64,000 nucleotides of DNA from the NCBI RefSeq assembly GCF_016906535.1, contig NC_057370.1:2480001-2544000 (forward strand). The letters run 5' to 3'. The stretch is from Rhizoctonia solani (taxonomy: Eukaryota; Basidiomycota; Agaricomycetes; Cantharellales; Ceratobasidiaceae). A program made the position numbers and the translations under genes. This document shows, piece after piece, positions 42,859-54,298 of the stretch. Within the stretch, counting starts at the first letter, position 1, and every line of letters starts with the position of its first letter. The notes under the pieces were generated by a model that saw nothing but the letters and a program-made list of their open reading frames with translations, did no database searches and had not been told where the DNA came from.

Positions 42859-43185
42859 ATCCGAATGTTTCTAACCGAATTATTGTACGATAACAAGTAG
42901 AGAGAATCTTTCAGAGATGCGTAATCTTGATATGAAGTAGCACGACTCCCAAAATGACCCCGAGTACTCTAAATTTATATGACCTCGGTCGTGTCTGGCA
43001 AGTTGCTGTCGTGTAGATACTGTGCTCGGGACCCTGGAAATGTTATGTAACTATCCAGTTTAAGCGCCGGAACAATCCTTGCATCGACTAAAGCCTGATC
43101 TACATAGGCAGCCGAGTGACAGGCAGCATGTCTTTAGCATCCGGTAATTGAACAACTGACCACAAATAAATAAAAACGCTCATAC
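42859..43185. promoter_or_regulatory. Divergent promoter region, YOS1 and uL22m
   Basis: 327 bp between the two start codons. No other feature seen. Confidence 0.4.
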
Positions 43186-44061
43186 ATGCTATCTCAAGCC
43201 TGCAAAAATGCTCTGCGTATTACCACACAGAGGACGACTATTCCCACCTATCCTGTAATGTACACCACGGTGACCCAACGAGGGTGAGCGAATAGACTGA
43301 AGTCACCTTAAATTATTCTAACTTACTTTTACAGAGTGTCTTTTATGCCGTCTTTCTCAGATATTTTTCGTGGTAATTTCTTGAGGAAAGACGACACCGC
43401 GGAGGACCAGAAGCCCACCGAACCCCCCAAAGAAGAAAACAATGCCAACTTGTTCGACACTATTGAAAGGCAAGCAGCCGCCCCTCTCAAGACACATACA
43501 CAGGTATGTCTCAATTATGGATATCAGGCGCCAACTAATGTTGTTCTCAGCATAAATACTCGACCGCAGTATTTAAGATATCTCGGCGCAAGCTTAATTT
43601 GCTCGCGAATCAAATTTCTGGCAAGCCCATCGACTCTGCCATCCTTCAAATGGAATTCAGCGACAAACGGGCAGCTCGACGAATAAAGAGCACTTTGTGC
43701 CTCGCACGAGACCACGCCGAAATGTACAAGGGACTTGCTCGGAATAAACTTGTTGTCGGTGAGTATATTAACTGGACTCTGGGAGCGTAAATCCATCTTA
43801 CTGATGTGCGCGCATAATGTAATAGCGGAGGCGTGGGTGAGCAAAGGGGATTACCTCCAGCGCGTGGACCCGAAAGGGCGTGGTCGGATCGGAAGGAAAC
43901 ACCATCCCTCTGCACGGATGTCTGTTGTCTTGAAGGAGGGAAAGACTCATGCCGAGATCCTGGAACAGCAACGAAAATATAAGCTCGGTAGGATTGTCGG
44001 AGCAGGTTTTGTACGAGAGGACAAGCCCATCAGGAATCCGGGTCCAGGCTGGGCATGGTAG
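43186..44061 (+). CDS. Mitochondrial large-subunit ribosomal protein uL22m
   Basis: Component of the mitoribosome exit-tunnel region. The likely start is the ATG at 43186 (MLSQACKNALRITTQRTTIP), a basic targeting peptide. Exon 1 ends near 43285 and splices to VSFMPSFSDIFRGNFLRKDD. The uL22 core follows: HKYSTAVFKISRRKLNLLAN, SAILQMEFSDKRAARRIKST and AWVSKGDYLQRVDPKGRGRI, ending GFVREDKPIRNPGPGWAW with stop at 44059-44061. The motif GRGRIGRKHHPSARMSVVLK is typical of fungal mitochondrial L22. The four exons are in phase and intact. Confidence 0.9.
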
Positions 44062-44604
44062 ACATGTAACTCCTGCTACGTGTTATCTGTACACTGCCTA
44101 TCAATATAACGGGTATTATGATTTTATTCCACTTTAGCGGACAGTATCGAGTTCCGCTCGTGAATCAATCACGTGATGCGTGCCCAAGTATCAAGGCCCG
44201 AATCAGACAGAATGCGGAGTAGTGTCTGAGACGACGACCAAGGAACGTGCTCCGCTGTCTTACGACCTTCAATTTTGACTGAGATAGGCTTTGGAACTAT
44301 TACCCAACAGCGCGGTAATCTCGGACGAGACGTTCACCACGCTTAATGGAAGCGCCGATATTCGGTTACGTAGCGGGGCTTCTTTGGACACTATTGTATT
44401 CGCGTGACACAGGTGCTATCCCTTTAGCTGAATACCTCGGAGAATGGTATTGCATATATGGAATACCGCTTGACGATGCCCATATGGGATGGCTAGGTCT
44501 CTCTGAGTTTAAAAAGGTAGTTCAGCCGACCTGACCAGACGTCCTTCATCAGCCTCCCACATCTAGCTCGTATTCACGGTAGAGTTATATCCCTGATCCA
44601 CAAG
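44062..44604. other. Intergenic
   Basis: Contains a CACGTGATG motif near 44169 and a short open stretch (44346-44534) without family features, which I do not call as a gene. Confidence 0.35.
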
Positions 44605-45479
44605 ATGAAATTTGCTGCAACTGCTGCATCGGTGCTCGTATTTGCGTTTGCTGTTGTAGGCGTTCCAACCGCTGGCCAGAAGAGTATGAACGCGATGGCC
44701 GCGATTTATGGCTCGCAGGGCGGAGGGATAAACTACGGATTTTCTAGCGGTCAAACAAGATTTACGGGAGGAGATGTGATCAGGGCCTTGGGCTTGTATC
44801 AATTCATCGGGAATCTTTACCTCCAACCTGTTATTGGCGTAAACGAGGTAAACCAAGGCGAGTTGATCCATTTCAAAGTATATGCATTGTCTATCATCGA
44901 TACTGACACCAGAACAGGGAGACCGGGGCCTGCTTCTCTCGGACTAAAACACTACGCTCCTACGTTCCATATCAAAGGTGGTGCACTATACCAGCTTAAC
45001 AACGAAGTACGTGGCAAGTATATCCCCTGCATTTCAAACGTGGTGTTCACCCATGAGATCCTTTTCAAAGACCTCCGTGCTTTATGCAAACGTTGTAAAC
45101 GTTACTGAGACTCACGGCTCACACATCGTACCAAAGCTTCAATTATTCCTTGAAGAGAAGCGCCGTGGTATTGGCGGGCGATGGCAATGGCATGACACTA
45201 CCCTACACTTTGAACAAGGAGAGTGGACAAACCATGGTGCGCTCGTATAGCTTGCCCCTTGGATTATAAACGCTTACTCCTAATAATTAGGATTGTTTCA
45301 CTCTTGCCGCGATATGAAGGGATCATATGGAATCTATGTTGATTTCAAGTAAGTTCAAGTGGTTACTTTTTTGGCGAAACTGATACTAAGAAACTCCACA
45401 CAGTGTTACTCAAGAGTATCCTCAGAATTGTGTAGCCATTACTTTTCATAGCTATGGTGACGATGATGCCAATTTCTGA
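44605..45479 (+). CDS. Small secreted protein of unknown function
   Basis: Begins with a clear signal peptide (MKFAATAASVLVFAFAVVGV). The mature part includes GGGINYGFSSGQTRFTGGDV, LGLYQFIGNLYLQPVIGVNE and YAPTFHIKGGALYQLNNE, then by splicing SVLYANVVNVTETHGSHIVP, WHDTTLHFEQGEWTNHG, MKGSYGIYVDFN and VTQEYPQNCVAITFHSYGDD. It ends DANF, with stop at 45477-45479. Introns near 45009-45080, 45236-45291 and 45350-45404 are consistent with GT-AG. It has few cysteines, so it is not a typical disulfide-rich effector. I do not recognise a domain. Secretion is predicted; the function is unknown. Confidence 0.65.
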
Positions 45480-45854
45480 GCTGGCCTAGTTATAGGATGA
45501 TTTCGTGCTGTATTATTAGCTTGTTTGGTGGTGTACATATTTCTTGGTTTTATTATAACATTTGCATTAAATTCAGAAATGCTTGACTCATGACATGGTT
45601 GGGCCAATGAATTTCACAATATTGCACCATGGGTGCTATTCGGGGCCCCAAGCGAGGCCTGAATTGCCTTCAACGTGGGTTCAATCGATCATAAATCCGC
45701 CAATCGAAGTCAAGCATTTACCCCCACAGATTGATCCGGGTAAAGGTCAGAGCCGGGACCCCGTAAGTATAATAAGCGCCGTCTCCCCCACATTCATTCG
45801 ACCTTGGCCCAGCTACGACCATACCTCGAACGAGTACACTGCACATAAAACAAG
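45480..45854. promoter_or_regulatory. Upstream region of the transhydrogenase gene
   Basis: 375 bp, no coding signal recognised. Confidence 0.35.
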
Positions 45855-47956
45855 ATGGCACCAAAGGCTAGCCGTGCATCTATTAAAAACCTTCTTAACC
45901 TGAGTCGCCATACTATGTGTCCATGCCATGGCGCGAATGCTGCACACCATCACCCGCCGGGAAGTTTGTTATCCGGTATGCGCAAGTACGCGACGCCAAT
46001 TGACCTACCAACCGAAAAAGAATATGCATTCGAGGTGTGCTATTGTATTTTTCTCATGGTATATGGGCTAATGCGAGTCATTTAGGTTGCGGCGGCCAAT
46101 TTACGTTTTGGTGAAGGGGTTACGAAAGAGGTCCGGTTACTTGTAGTGTAGTCTGCCTTGTACTAATGCTACATAAACAAGGTTGGGATGGATCTTAAGA
46201 ACTTGGGTGCTACCAAGGTATATTAGAACATGGCTCCTGATTTTGCATATTCACAGGTTGTTGACAGGTCGGCGTATTTACCGATTCCAATCTTGCGAAG
46301 CTCTTGCCTATGAAGATGGTAAGTGGTTCACATGACCCAAGTAGACACGTTGACTCACAGATCGCAGACAATTGAGTCACTCGACCAACACGGAGTCAAC
46401 TACGAGGTGTTTGAGCGCGTTGTCGTTGAGCCGACTGATTCCAGCTGGAACGATGCAATTGCTTGGTCTAGAAAGCACGACTTTTCGCATTTCCTCGCGT
46501 GCGTATCGACAGTACCTTGTATACGTCATATTGATTGACCTTCGATTGTAGGGTCGGAGGGGGGAGTGTGATCGATACAGCCAAGGCGGCCAATCTGTGA
46601 GTCTTATTGGATAGTCTTCAATAATACATATATCTGAAATCATTTCAAGGTTCACCGTTTACAAAAACGCGATCTGTTTGATTTCATCAACGCTCCAGTT
46701 GGTAAAGGGATGCCTATTTCTGAGAAATTGCGACCGCTTATTGCAGGTAAATAAAGCGCATTTATTTTGTTAATTCATGCTTACAGATTGATGTAGTTCC
46801 AACTACTGCTGGAACTGGGTCGGAAACGACCGGTTCCGCCATTGTGGATATTCCATCCAAGAAATTCAAAACAGGAATCGCCAACCGTGCTCTCAAGCCT
46901 ATACTCGGAATAGTCGACACTTTGAATACTGATAGTTGCCCTACTACAGTTCATATAAGCTCTGGGTTGGATGTAGTAAGTACTTGCCTGGACTGCTAAA
47001 CTAAAGGATGCTGAGGCCAAGGCTCAAGCTTTTCCACGCCTTGGAAAGCTACACGGCAATCCCTTACACCGAACGCACCCCTCGACCTGCCAACCCGCTT
47101 CTACGACCGGCATATCAAGGCTCAAATGATGTTAGTGATGTGTTCTCTACATGGGCATTACGTCAAGCAGTCAAGTACCTCCCGCGCGTAGCGAAGAACA
47201 GCGATGACAGGGAGGCCAAGCGTCAGATGCTGTATGTTCAGTTTAGCTTCGTCGCCATATTACTTAATCTGTTCCACCGCCACTCAGACTCGCATCTTCG
47301 TTCGCCGGTATCGGGTTCGGGAATGCGGGGGTCCACCTGTGTCATGGAATCAGCTATCCGGTATGTAGAGCGCCAAATGTATGGTATTAGTGTTGATTCG
47401 CTTAGATTTCCGGATTCAACAAAACCGGTCCCAAGTGGCAACATCCTGGATACGTGGTAGACAAACCCATTATTCCTCATGGTGTTAGGTAAATGTGTGT
47501 TTTATCATATAATCTAGACGTAACTCAATTTCGTCTTTCGCAGCGTTGCTTTGACTGGACCTGCAGGCAAGTCGCTAGTCAAGCCTTAGAACATTACCTA
47601 AACATATTCTCGACAGTGTTCCGCTTTACTTCACCTTCTTCGCCAGAAAGGCACCGTGAGGCGGCTGCGATCTTTGCAGGTACCAGCGTTAATGATTCGA
47701 CGATCTCGAGGCTTTCTGGTACGTGCATTTGGCCTTCGACGGCCCCCATATCCTGACTAGCCTATCAGATGACGCTGTTGGCGATTTCTTGTTTGAGCAA
47801 ATTGCTCGCTTCTTGGATAATTTGGGTGTACCACGTGGACTGAAAGCTGTAGGATACAAAAACAGTGACATTGAGATGCTCGTCCAAGGTACAATCCCTC
47901 AGCGTCGCGTTTTGGACCTCGCGCCTGGGATCGGTGAGGCATTTCTGATTGCTTAA
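45855..47956 (+). CDS. Hydroxyacid-oxoacid transhydrogenase (iron-containing ADH family), mitochondrial
   Basis: ADHFE1/HOT type. It oxidises 4-hydroxybutyrate to succinate semialdehyde while reducing 2-oxoglutarate. It begins [20 protein letters not shown]. Short exons then carry [47 protein letters not shown], the nucleotide-binding [30 protein letters not shown] and [20 protein letters not shown]. The metal-binding block [20 protein letters not shown] holds the His ligands. The C-terminus [20 protein letters not shown] ends at 47954-47956. Near 46669-46672 one base is missing (NAICL where [15 protein letters not shown] is expected), breaking an otherwise intact gene. The intron at 47567-47616 has a GC donor. 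Confidence 0.88.
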
Positions 47957-48025
47957 TGGTGGGTTATACTGAATGCGCTCCAGGCGATGTGACAGGATCG
48001 GACGGTGCAGAGCACTTGACTCGAA

Positions 48026-48673
48026 TCATCGAGGGATCAATGTCTTATTAGGAGATTCAAAGCTTTGTGTTAAGCTTTTAGGACCCGAATCATGTTGTAG
48101 TATGACTGTCAGAATACAATGAAATGTGATGTGTGTACGTGCGTTCCGGTGGCTAGAGCATTGAGAGGCCCAACCCTGTTGCTGCTCTAATGCCCCTGCC
48201 ACGCGCAGCATATACGCTAATACCCAAGCAGCTGAGAATAAAGCCAACAAACCTACACAAACTTGTTGGTTCTCGGCGCACAGGTCAACCAAAATAACCC
48301 ACCTGAAGAAAGCAACCCGTGAAATGCTGCGCTCCTCGTTGGCCGTCCTGGATGAAGCGAAAATCGACCTCAAAACAGCAGGTGATACAGGACTACGCTT
48401 CTTCTCATCTGGAGGAGGAACAGGCAACGGGGTCGAAGGCGCTGAGGACGGTGCGTAACGGGGGGTAGAGGGCGGAGTCGTTCGGCGGACAGGAGGTGCG
48501 GTGCGCTGACGCTTACTGCTGTTGGAAGATGCTTGGGAAACACGACGGCCAGGTTGGGAAGAGGATGAGCGTTTAGACGAGGAACGATAGCTTTGAGGGT
48601 AAGGGTTGTTGCTTAATGGGTGGATAGTAGAGGAACCTGGTGATGTGTTGACGGAACAGCTGAAATCAAGCAT
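48026..48673 (-). CDS. Hypothetical Ser/Pro-rich protein with one membrane segment
   Basis: Open from the ATG at 48673 (MLDFSCSVNTSPGSSTIHPL) for about 215 residues. An upstream exon (MSSS...) with a GTAAGT donor near 48690 is possible. The N-terminal half is basic and Ser/Pro-rich (RSSSKRSSSSQPGRRVSQAS, TPPSTPRYAPSSAPSTPLPV). A hydrophobic helix (VGLLALFSAAWVLAYMLRVA) lies near residue 165. No family was recognised. The last 40 residues may be untranslated if another intron exists. Confidence 0.5.
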   Translation of the reverse strand: MLDFSCSVNTSPGSSTIHPLSNNPYPQSYRSSSKRSSSSQPGRRVSQASSNSSKRQRTAPPVRRTTPPSTPRYAPSSAPSTPLPVPPPDEKKRSPVSPAVLRSIFASSRTANEERSISRVAFFRWVILVDLCAENQQVCVGLLALFSAAWVLAYMLRVAGALEQQQGWASQCSSHRNARTHITFHCILTVILQHDSGPKSLTQSFESPNKTLIPR

Positions 48674-48941
48674 CAAATCTACTTACCTGAGGACGACATG
48701 GACATTGTGGTTGTTAAGATCAACAGATGGCTATACAGTGGGGACGAGTACGTATACGGGCGGGTCCAAATATTTCGGCATCATCATCTACGCGAGCTTG
48801 AAAGTCGGACTACAAACCAAGATGCTTGGGTTGAATATATCACTGCCTTTTGAGTGAGTGTTCGTTAGGAGGAGATTATTGGACCCGTGCGTACGTTTAT
48901 AAGGCAAATCAGCTCATCGCATAAAAGATGTCAGAAAAGAT

Positions 48942-49029
48942 TGACCACCTTGAGGTTCGAACTCAAGACCTCATCCGACCACGTCCAATTATGTGAAGGA
49001 TGCGTGATAACCAACTACACCAGGCGGCC
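48942..49029 (-). tRNA. tRNA-Val (anticodon CAC) with 14-nt intron
   Basis: On the minus strand the acceptor GGCCGCC pairs with GGTGGTC. The D arm carries GGTGTAGTTGGTTATC and the anticodon stem is CATCC/GGATG. The loop TTCACA is interrupted after position 37 by 14 bases. The T arm is TTGAG-TTCGAAC-CTCAA, and the discriminator base is A. The D-arm A box and T-arm B box are both present. Confidence 0.88.
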
Positions 49030-49625
49030 TTACATATGGTCTCTTAAAGATTTTATACAAAGTAAAAAAAGCCTAAACAATGGTACAATACAGCCTTGAG
49101 TACTACGGTAACAAGTAAATGTAATCATTTCTTGCCATAAAACCGCAGTCCGGTCGGCAGCGTTTTTGGTAATTAATCCACCAGGAGCAGGAACCTGACT
49201 CATATGTTCCTAGACCAAATTGACAGCGAATGATGCGCGCACATACCCCAGATGCATGGTATGCGTCTGCATCAGTGGCATTGGCAAGTCCAGAATGAGT
49301 TGCCGCGACTCCTGGTGTTTAAGTGAAGCGAGTGTTCATGCGGGTGGCGGCTCACGTGTGGATAAAACCACCAAACAATCACTAGAGAAAAGAAATCGAG
49401 CCTAAAGCATTTACGAAAGGCCTGTAAACTGGCCTACGGATACGCTTGCTTGGTACTCGTGTACTGTGTGTAAAGATTTTTGTGTTGTGATAGGCTTGGA
49501 ACATCAATTAGGAATTGAAATTGAGATTGGTTTCGGACTTGAATAAAATATGCAAATTCATTCAATCATGGCTCGTTTAGCGCCAACACGTCTGCTGCTG
49601 GCAACCACTAGGTAGCCACAATACA
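49030..49625. other. Intergenic
   Basis: Region between tRNA-Val and BUD31. No supported feature; short open stretches lack coding character. Confidence 0.4.
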
Positions 49626-50276
49626 ATGCCGAAAATTCGCACAACCCGCACGAAAAAGCCTCCTGAAGGGTTCGAGGAGATCGAGTCGGTGAGTGCATTT
49701 GGAAAAGCATTAATAGCTCATACTTAAACATTATTTAGATCCTCGATGACTATGCGAAGAAGATGAGGGACGCTGAGAACGAGTCGCACGAGGGCAAGCG
49801 CAAGTCCGAGTCTCTATGGCCCATCATGCGTATCTCGCACACCAGGTCCCGCTATATTTATGAGCTTTATTACAAACGCGAAGCTATTAGCAAGGAATTA
49901 TACGAATGGTTGCTCAAGGAGGGCTATGCCGACGCCAAGTAAGTTGACACATTAGTATCATTGCCAACTAACTAACTGGCTTGCGCAGTCTGATTGCCAA
50001 ATGGAAAAAAACGGGGTACGAAAAGTTGTGTTGTGTTCGTTGTATTCAAACACGGGTAAGACGCCCACTCGCCACATCCCCATTGTGTAACTGACTTGCT
50101 TCCAGGACATGAACTACCAAGGCTCGACTTGTATTTGCCGTGTTCCGAAAGCTCAGGTAAAAGAGGGCACTGTTGTTCAATGTGTTCACTGCGGTAAGTA
50201 TCGTTATTTTCGTTCAGAAGCGATTTCGGCTAATTCTCGTTCGAAAGGGTGCCGTGGTTGTAGCTCGGACTCGTAG
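49626..50276 (+). CDS. BUD31: Pre-mRNA splicing factor Bud31 (G10 protein)
   Basis: Core spliceosome protein of the NineTeen complex-related set, nuclear and strongly conserved. Exons encode [120 protein letters not shown] and [12 protein letters not shown], with stop at 50274-50276. The Cys pattern (CCVRC, CICRV, CVHCGCRGC) forms the zinc clusters typical of G10. Five exons, all GT-AG, intact. Confidence 0.96.
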
Positions 50277-50746
50277 TCAACTGTGCGTTAGATAGCGTTT
50301 TTGAAAGGACTCTGTTGTGTCATTGTAGTTCTAGTTTAATACCAAACGAGATATTCCGTACACACATGAGATTGTATGTGGTAACCAACTGATTGGAGAG
50401 GACTAGTCCTGGATCGGCCAAGGAACGACGAGGCTGGAAGCAGCGGATTTACACAGATCGAACTGGCCGTGAGTGAAGTATAGCCGCAGCACAAGACTTC
50501 CGGTAGCTAGTATTATTCGGGCATTCTCAGAGCGAGAGGCAAGAAGCGCAAGTCAAAATCGATCGCCAAGCTCGGGCTTGTCATTGCGCTATAGGAGAGT
50601 GGACTGATAGGGGCTCGTGCCTTGTGAAGCCGGGAAGCAATATGCCCGTGGTTCCTGAGTCGACGATATGTTTGTGGCTGTTTATTTCACTCGAATACAT
50701 AAAGAGCCAGTGGTAACCCCACTTACTCACCACCTCGCAAGACACC
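50277..50746. promoter_or_regulatory. Intergenic upstream of the antiporter
   Basis: 470 bp; nothing beyond the expected promoter of the gene at 50747. Confidence 0.35.
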
Positions 50747-53700
50747 ATGGGTGAGTTTTCCGACGTAATTCTGGGGGTTGGCCATGGCCTAGTCAAACGA
50801 GCTGCGCGCGAACAGGCAAGTAAATTAAGTCGCTATCTGGGCTCGGAGCATACTCACCGACTGACAGGGTGGTATCTTGTCTGGAGAAAATCCATCTCAT
50901 TTCGACACTGCGAATCCTATAAGGATATGGGTTATTCAACTGAGTATGACCGGCCTTATTTTGTCCCAATTTCTACTAATTATCCTCATGACAGTCCTTA
51001 TTGTCTGCATGACCCAAGGATTGGCCCTTGTGTTGGCAAAGCTGAAGCAACCGCGCGTTATTGCCGAAGTCATCGGTGGCATTCTACTTGGTCCTACAGC
51101 TTTCGGCCGCATCCCCAGTATGTCCATACATTTGACTCCAAATTCGTAGCTCATAGTGCGGTAGACTTTTCAAAGACAGTGTTCCCTCCAGAATCGCTCC
51201 CATACCTGAGCTTGGTGGCCACCATTGGTCTTTGCTTGTTCATGTTCGTCATAGGTAGGTCTTGCATCTCTGCTCCAACATGATCGGAACTCACTCGCGA
51301 TCAGCCATGGAACTTGATATTGCGGTTATTAAACGGAATGCCAAGGCATCTACAGCCATTTCGGCGGCTGGTATGATTCTTCCCTTTGGCGTGGGAGTTG
51401 CAGTTGCAGTTCCCATCTATCACCAATTTATCGACCCGGAAAAAGCATCGTTTGGTCATTTCCTCTTGTTCGTTGGTGTTGCCATTTCAATCACTGCATT
51501 CCCCGTGCTGTGTCGCATTTTGACGGAATTGAAGCTCTTGGGTAAGTATTTTAGACCCGTTTGGGAGTGCTCGACTGACGCACTTGTAGACACTCACGTT
51601 GGTGTGACTACCCTGTCTGCTGGTGTTGGAAACGATGTTGTTGGTAAGTAGCTGAACGTTATATTCAGCCATGATATTAACCATAGTGCAGGATGGATCC
51701 TCTTGGCATTGACTGTTGCCCTTGTTAACGCCAGTGAAGGACTCACGGCACTATATATTTTGCTCACTTGCGTCGGATGGATTCTCTTTGTTTTGTTTCC
51801 TGTCAAGTGGGGATATCGATGGCTTGCCAGGTACAGTGGAAGCCTCGGAAGCGGTACGCCTACACCGTTTATGATGACTGTCACCATGTTATTGGTGTTC
51901 GCGAGCGCCTTTTTCACCGATGTGATCGGCGTACATGCCATCTTTGGGGCCTTTATAGCTGGCTTGGTCATCCCAAGAGACAACGGCTTTTCCATTGCTC
52001 TTCTCGAAAAGATTGAGGACCTAGTCTCCATCTTGTTTCTACCATTGGTAAGCGCATAACACATGCTTTTGCTGGTTCGAGGTTCTGACTACGAATTCTC
52101 TGCAGTACTTTACGCTTTCGGGTCTCAAGACCGATCTGGGTCTCTTGAATGATGGCACCGCGTGGGGATATACTTTCTTGGTTATCGTGGTTGCTTTTCT
52201 TGGAAAGTTTATTGGCTGCGCTGTCACTGCGCGCCTCATGGGTTTCAACACTCGCGAATCCGGAGCGATTGGGATGTTGATGAGCTGTAAAGGGTAGGAG
52301 TATTCAGTGCTTAGTCCGATATTTGCTCACATTCGCATAGACTCGTTGAGCTCATTGTGCTTAATATTGGTCTGGCGGCTGGAATTCTCGACACCAAGGT
52401 GTTCTCGATGTTTGTTATGATGGCGGTAGTTTTGACCTTCATCACATCGCCTTGCACGGTTTTGTAAGTCCTCGCCGATTCTTCTATTTCTACATATTAA
52501 CCAAATTGGGCGTAGCATCTATCCAGAGCGAGTTCGTCAACACATCTCAGCGAACAAATCTTCTAGCGAAGACCCAGCTAATATGAACCACCGCCGCTCA
52601 GTTGCTGGAAATGCTACCGGCCCTATCTCACTAATGACCCGTTTCACCGTCGTGTTGAGCAAAATTGAACACCTGCCGGCTGTCATGACTTTAACCCAGT
52701 TCTTACAACCCCCTCTCAAGGCGTCGTTGGCTAAACCTGCTTTGATTGGTACCTCTGACGAAAAGATGGATCTAATGGACCCAAGCAGCCCAATAATTTC
52801 ACCTCTTCCTAGTAATACACCCCTCGTTTCCGATGGGACCCCTCGTGTTACCATTGATGCGCTTCGCCTGATTGAACTCACGGAACGTACCTCAGCGGTC
52901 ATGAGAGTTACCGCTGCCGAAGAGCTGATGCACCGCGATACTTTGATCAGCGTCATGCGCACATTTGGACACCTTAACCGAATCCCAGTCTCTTCGGCAC
53001 TTTCTATTGTCCCTCAGGAGTCATTTAGCTCTAGCGTCACCTCCCATGCTCGCGAAACCAATGCTGATCTCGTAGTTGTCCCATGGAACGCCGCTCCCTC
53101 GGCTATCGAAGAGATCCCACAAAATAGCAATGGAGTGGCTCCTCAAAACCCATTCGATGCTATCTTTGGTGGTCGTTCTGCTGCTGTCGACAAGGCTACA
53201 GCATTAGGCTATTCGCAATTTATCCGCCGGGTCTTTGTCGAGTCCCCAGCAGATGTCGCACTTTTCATTGATCGTGGACTTTCACCTCTGGAGACCAGCG
53301 CTACATACGGCCAGCACATATTCTTGCCGTTTTTTGGAGGCCCTGATGATCGCCTTGCGCTCGCATTTGTCGTCCAGTTGTGCGCGCACCCTGCCGTTTC
53401 AGCAACAGTTATGCGTATGAAGAAGACTGACGGCCTTGAGGAAACGGAGACTCGGGCCACAGATGTGAAGACTCAACAAGTCGCTGCCACTCTTGCTGCT
53501 AACAACATGACCGTTCATTCGGTGGGTGCTACTTCCCAGTTTGATACTGATCTACTAACGCTCGTTCTTCAGATGGGTCCTGATACAATCTATCCGCAAA
53601 ATACCACTCAAACTCGTCTCCAGTCTGAAACCGCTGATAACTTGTTTTGGACTCAAATGGTTTCCTCTTCCGATGCGCAGTCTCCGGCGATCCAGGGTGC

Positions 53701-54016
53701 TCTTTCCCGTATTACGTTTGTCGAAGACGAATCTCCCACACCTTTGGCCGGAATCCTGAAACAATGCAGTAATGAACATGACTCTGCTGTGGCGAGCAGC
53801 AAGGCTTTGCTTGTAGTAGTCGGCCGCGGACGACGATTGGCGGCCGAATCGCATACAGATGAACTCCGTGAAATTATTGCTGCTTCCAATGCGTCGGGCA
53901 CAATTGGTGGTGAGGTCCGAAGGACTGTGGGGGATGTTGCCACTGCCTTTGTAGCTACGGGCGCCAAGGCAAGCCTATTCGTTCTACAGGCTTCGGATAA
54001 TGTTGGAGATGATTGA
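50747..54016 (+). CDS. KHA1: K+/H+ antiporter, KHA1 type (CPA2 family)
   Basis: Membrane antiporter of endomembranes that exchanges K+ for H+. The start is [20 protein letters not shown]; exon 1 (to 50815) joins through a GC-AG intron (50816-50867) to [13 protein letters not shown]. The transporter part has about 12 helices: [59 protein letters not shown]-type [40 protein letters not shown] and [40 protein letters not shown] and [17 protein letters not shown] [20 protein letters not shown] follow. A long soluble C-terminus (from [20 protein letters not shown]) contains USP-like segments such as [15 protein letters not shown]. It stops at 54014-54016, and no frame break was found. Confidence 0.9.
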
Positions 54017-54298
54017 TTTAACGCCATTTCGGGTCTTGTCCATGATGTTTACTTATTTGCTTGTTTCTATACTCATGACTGTAGCATCGGTTGGTATAAT
54101 CGGATATCTTTGAAGTCTATACGTATCGTACATACAATCCTCGTTTCCGTGCGAGATAATCAAGAATCATTTTGGAGAAAAGAATACAATGTCTAGAACG
54201 GGTAGGTGCAATCTGTGCTGGGACCTATCCGATGTAGTAAACTGTCCAAATCCATCCAACAAACTACTGTACAGTTCAAGTCCGTGTGGCGTCGGAAT

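Noticed and set aside
44346..44534. Short open stretch upstream of the secreted-protein gene
   Set aside because: No homology signal, no consistent splice partners, chance length.
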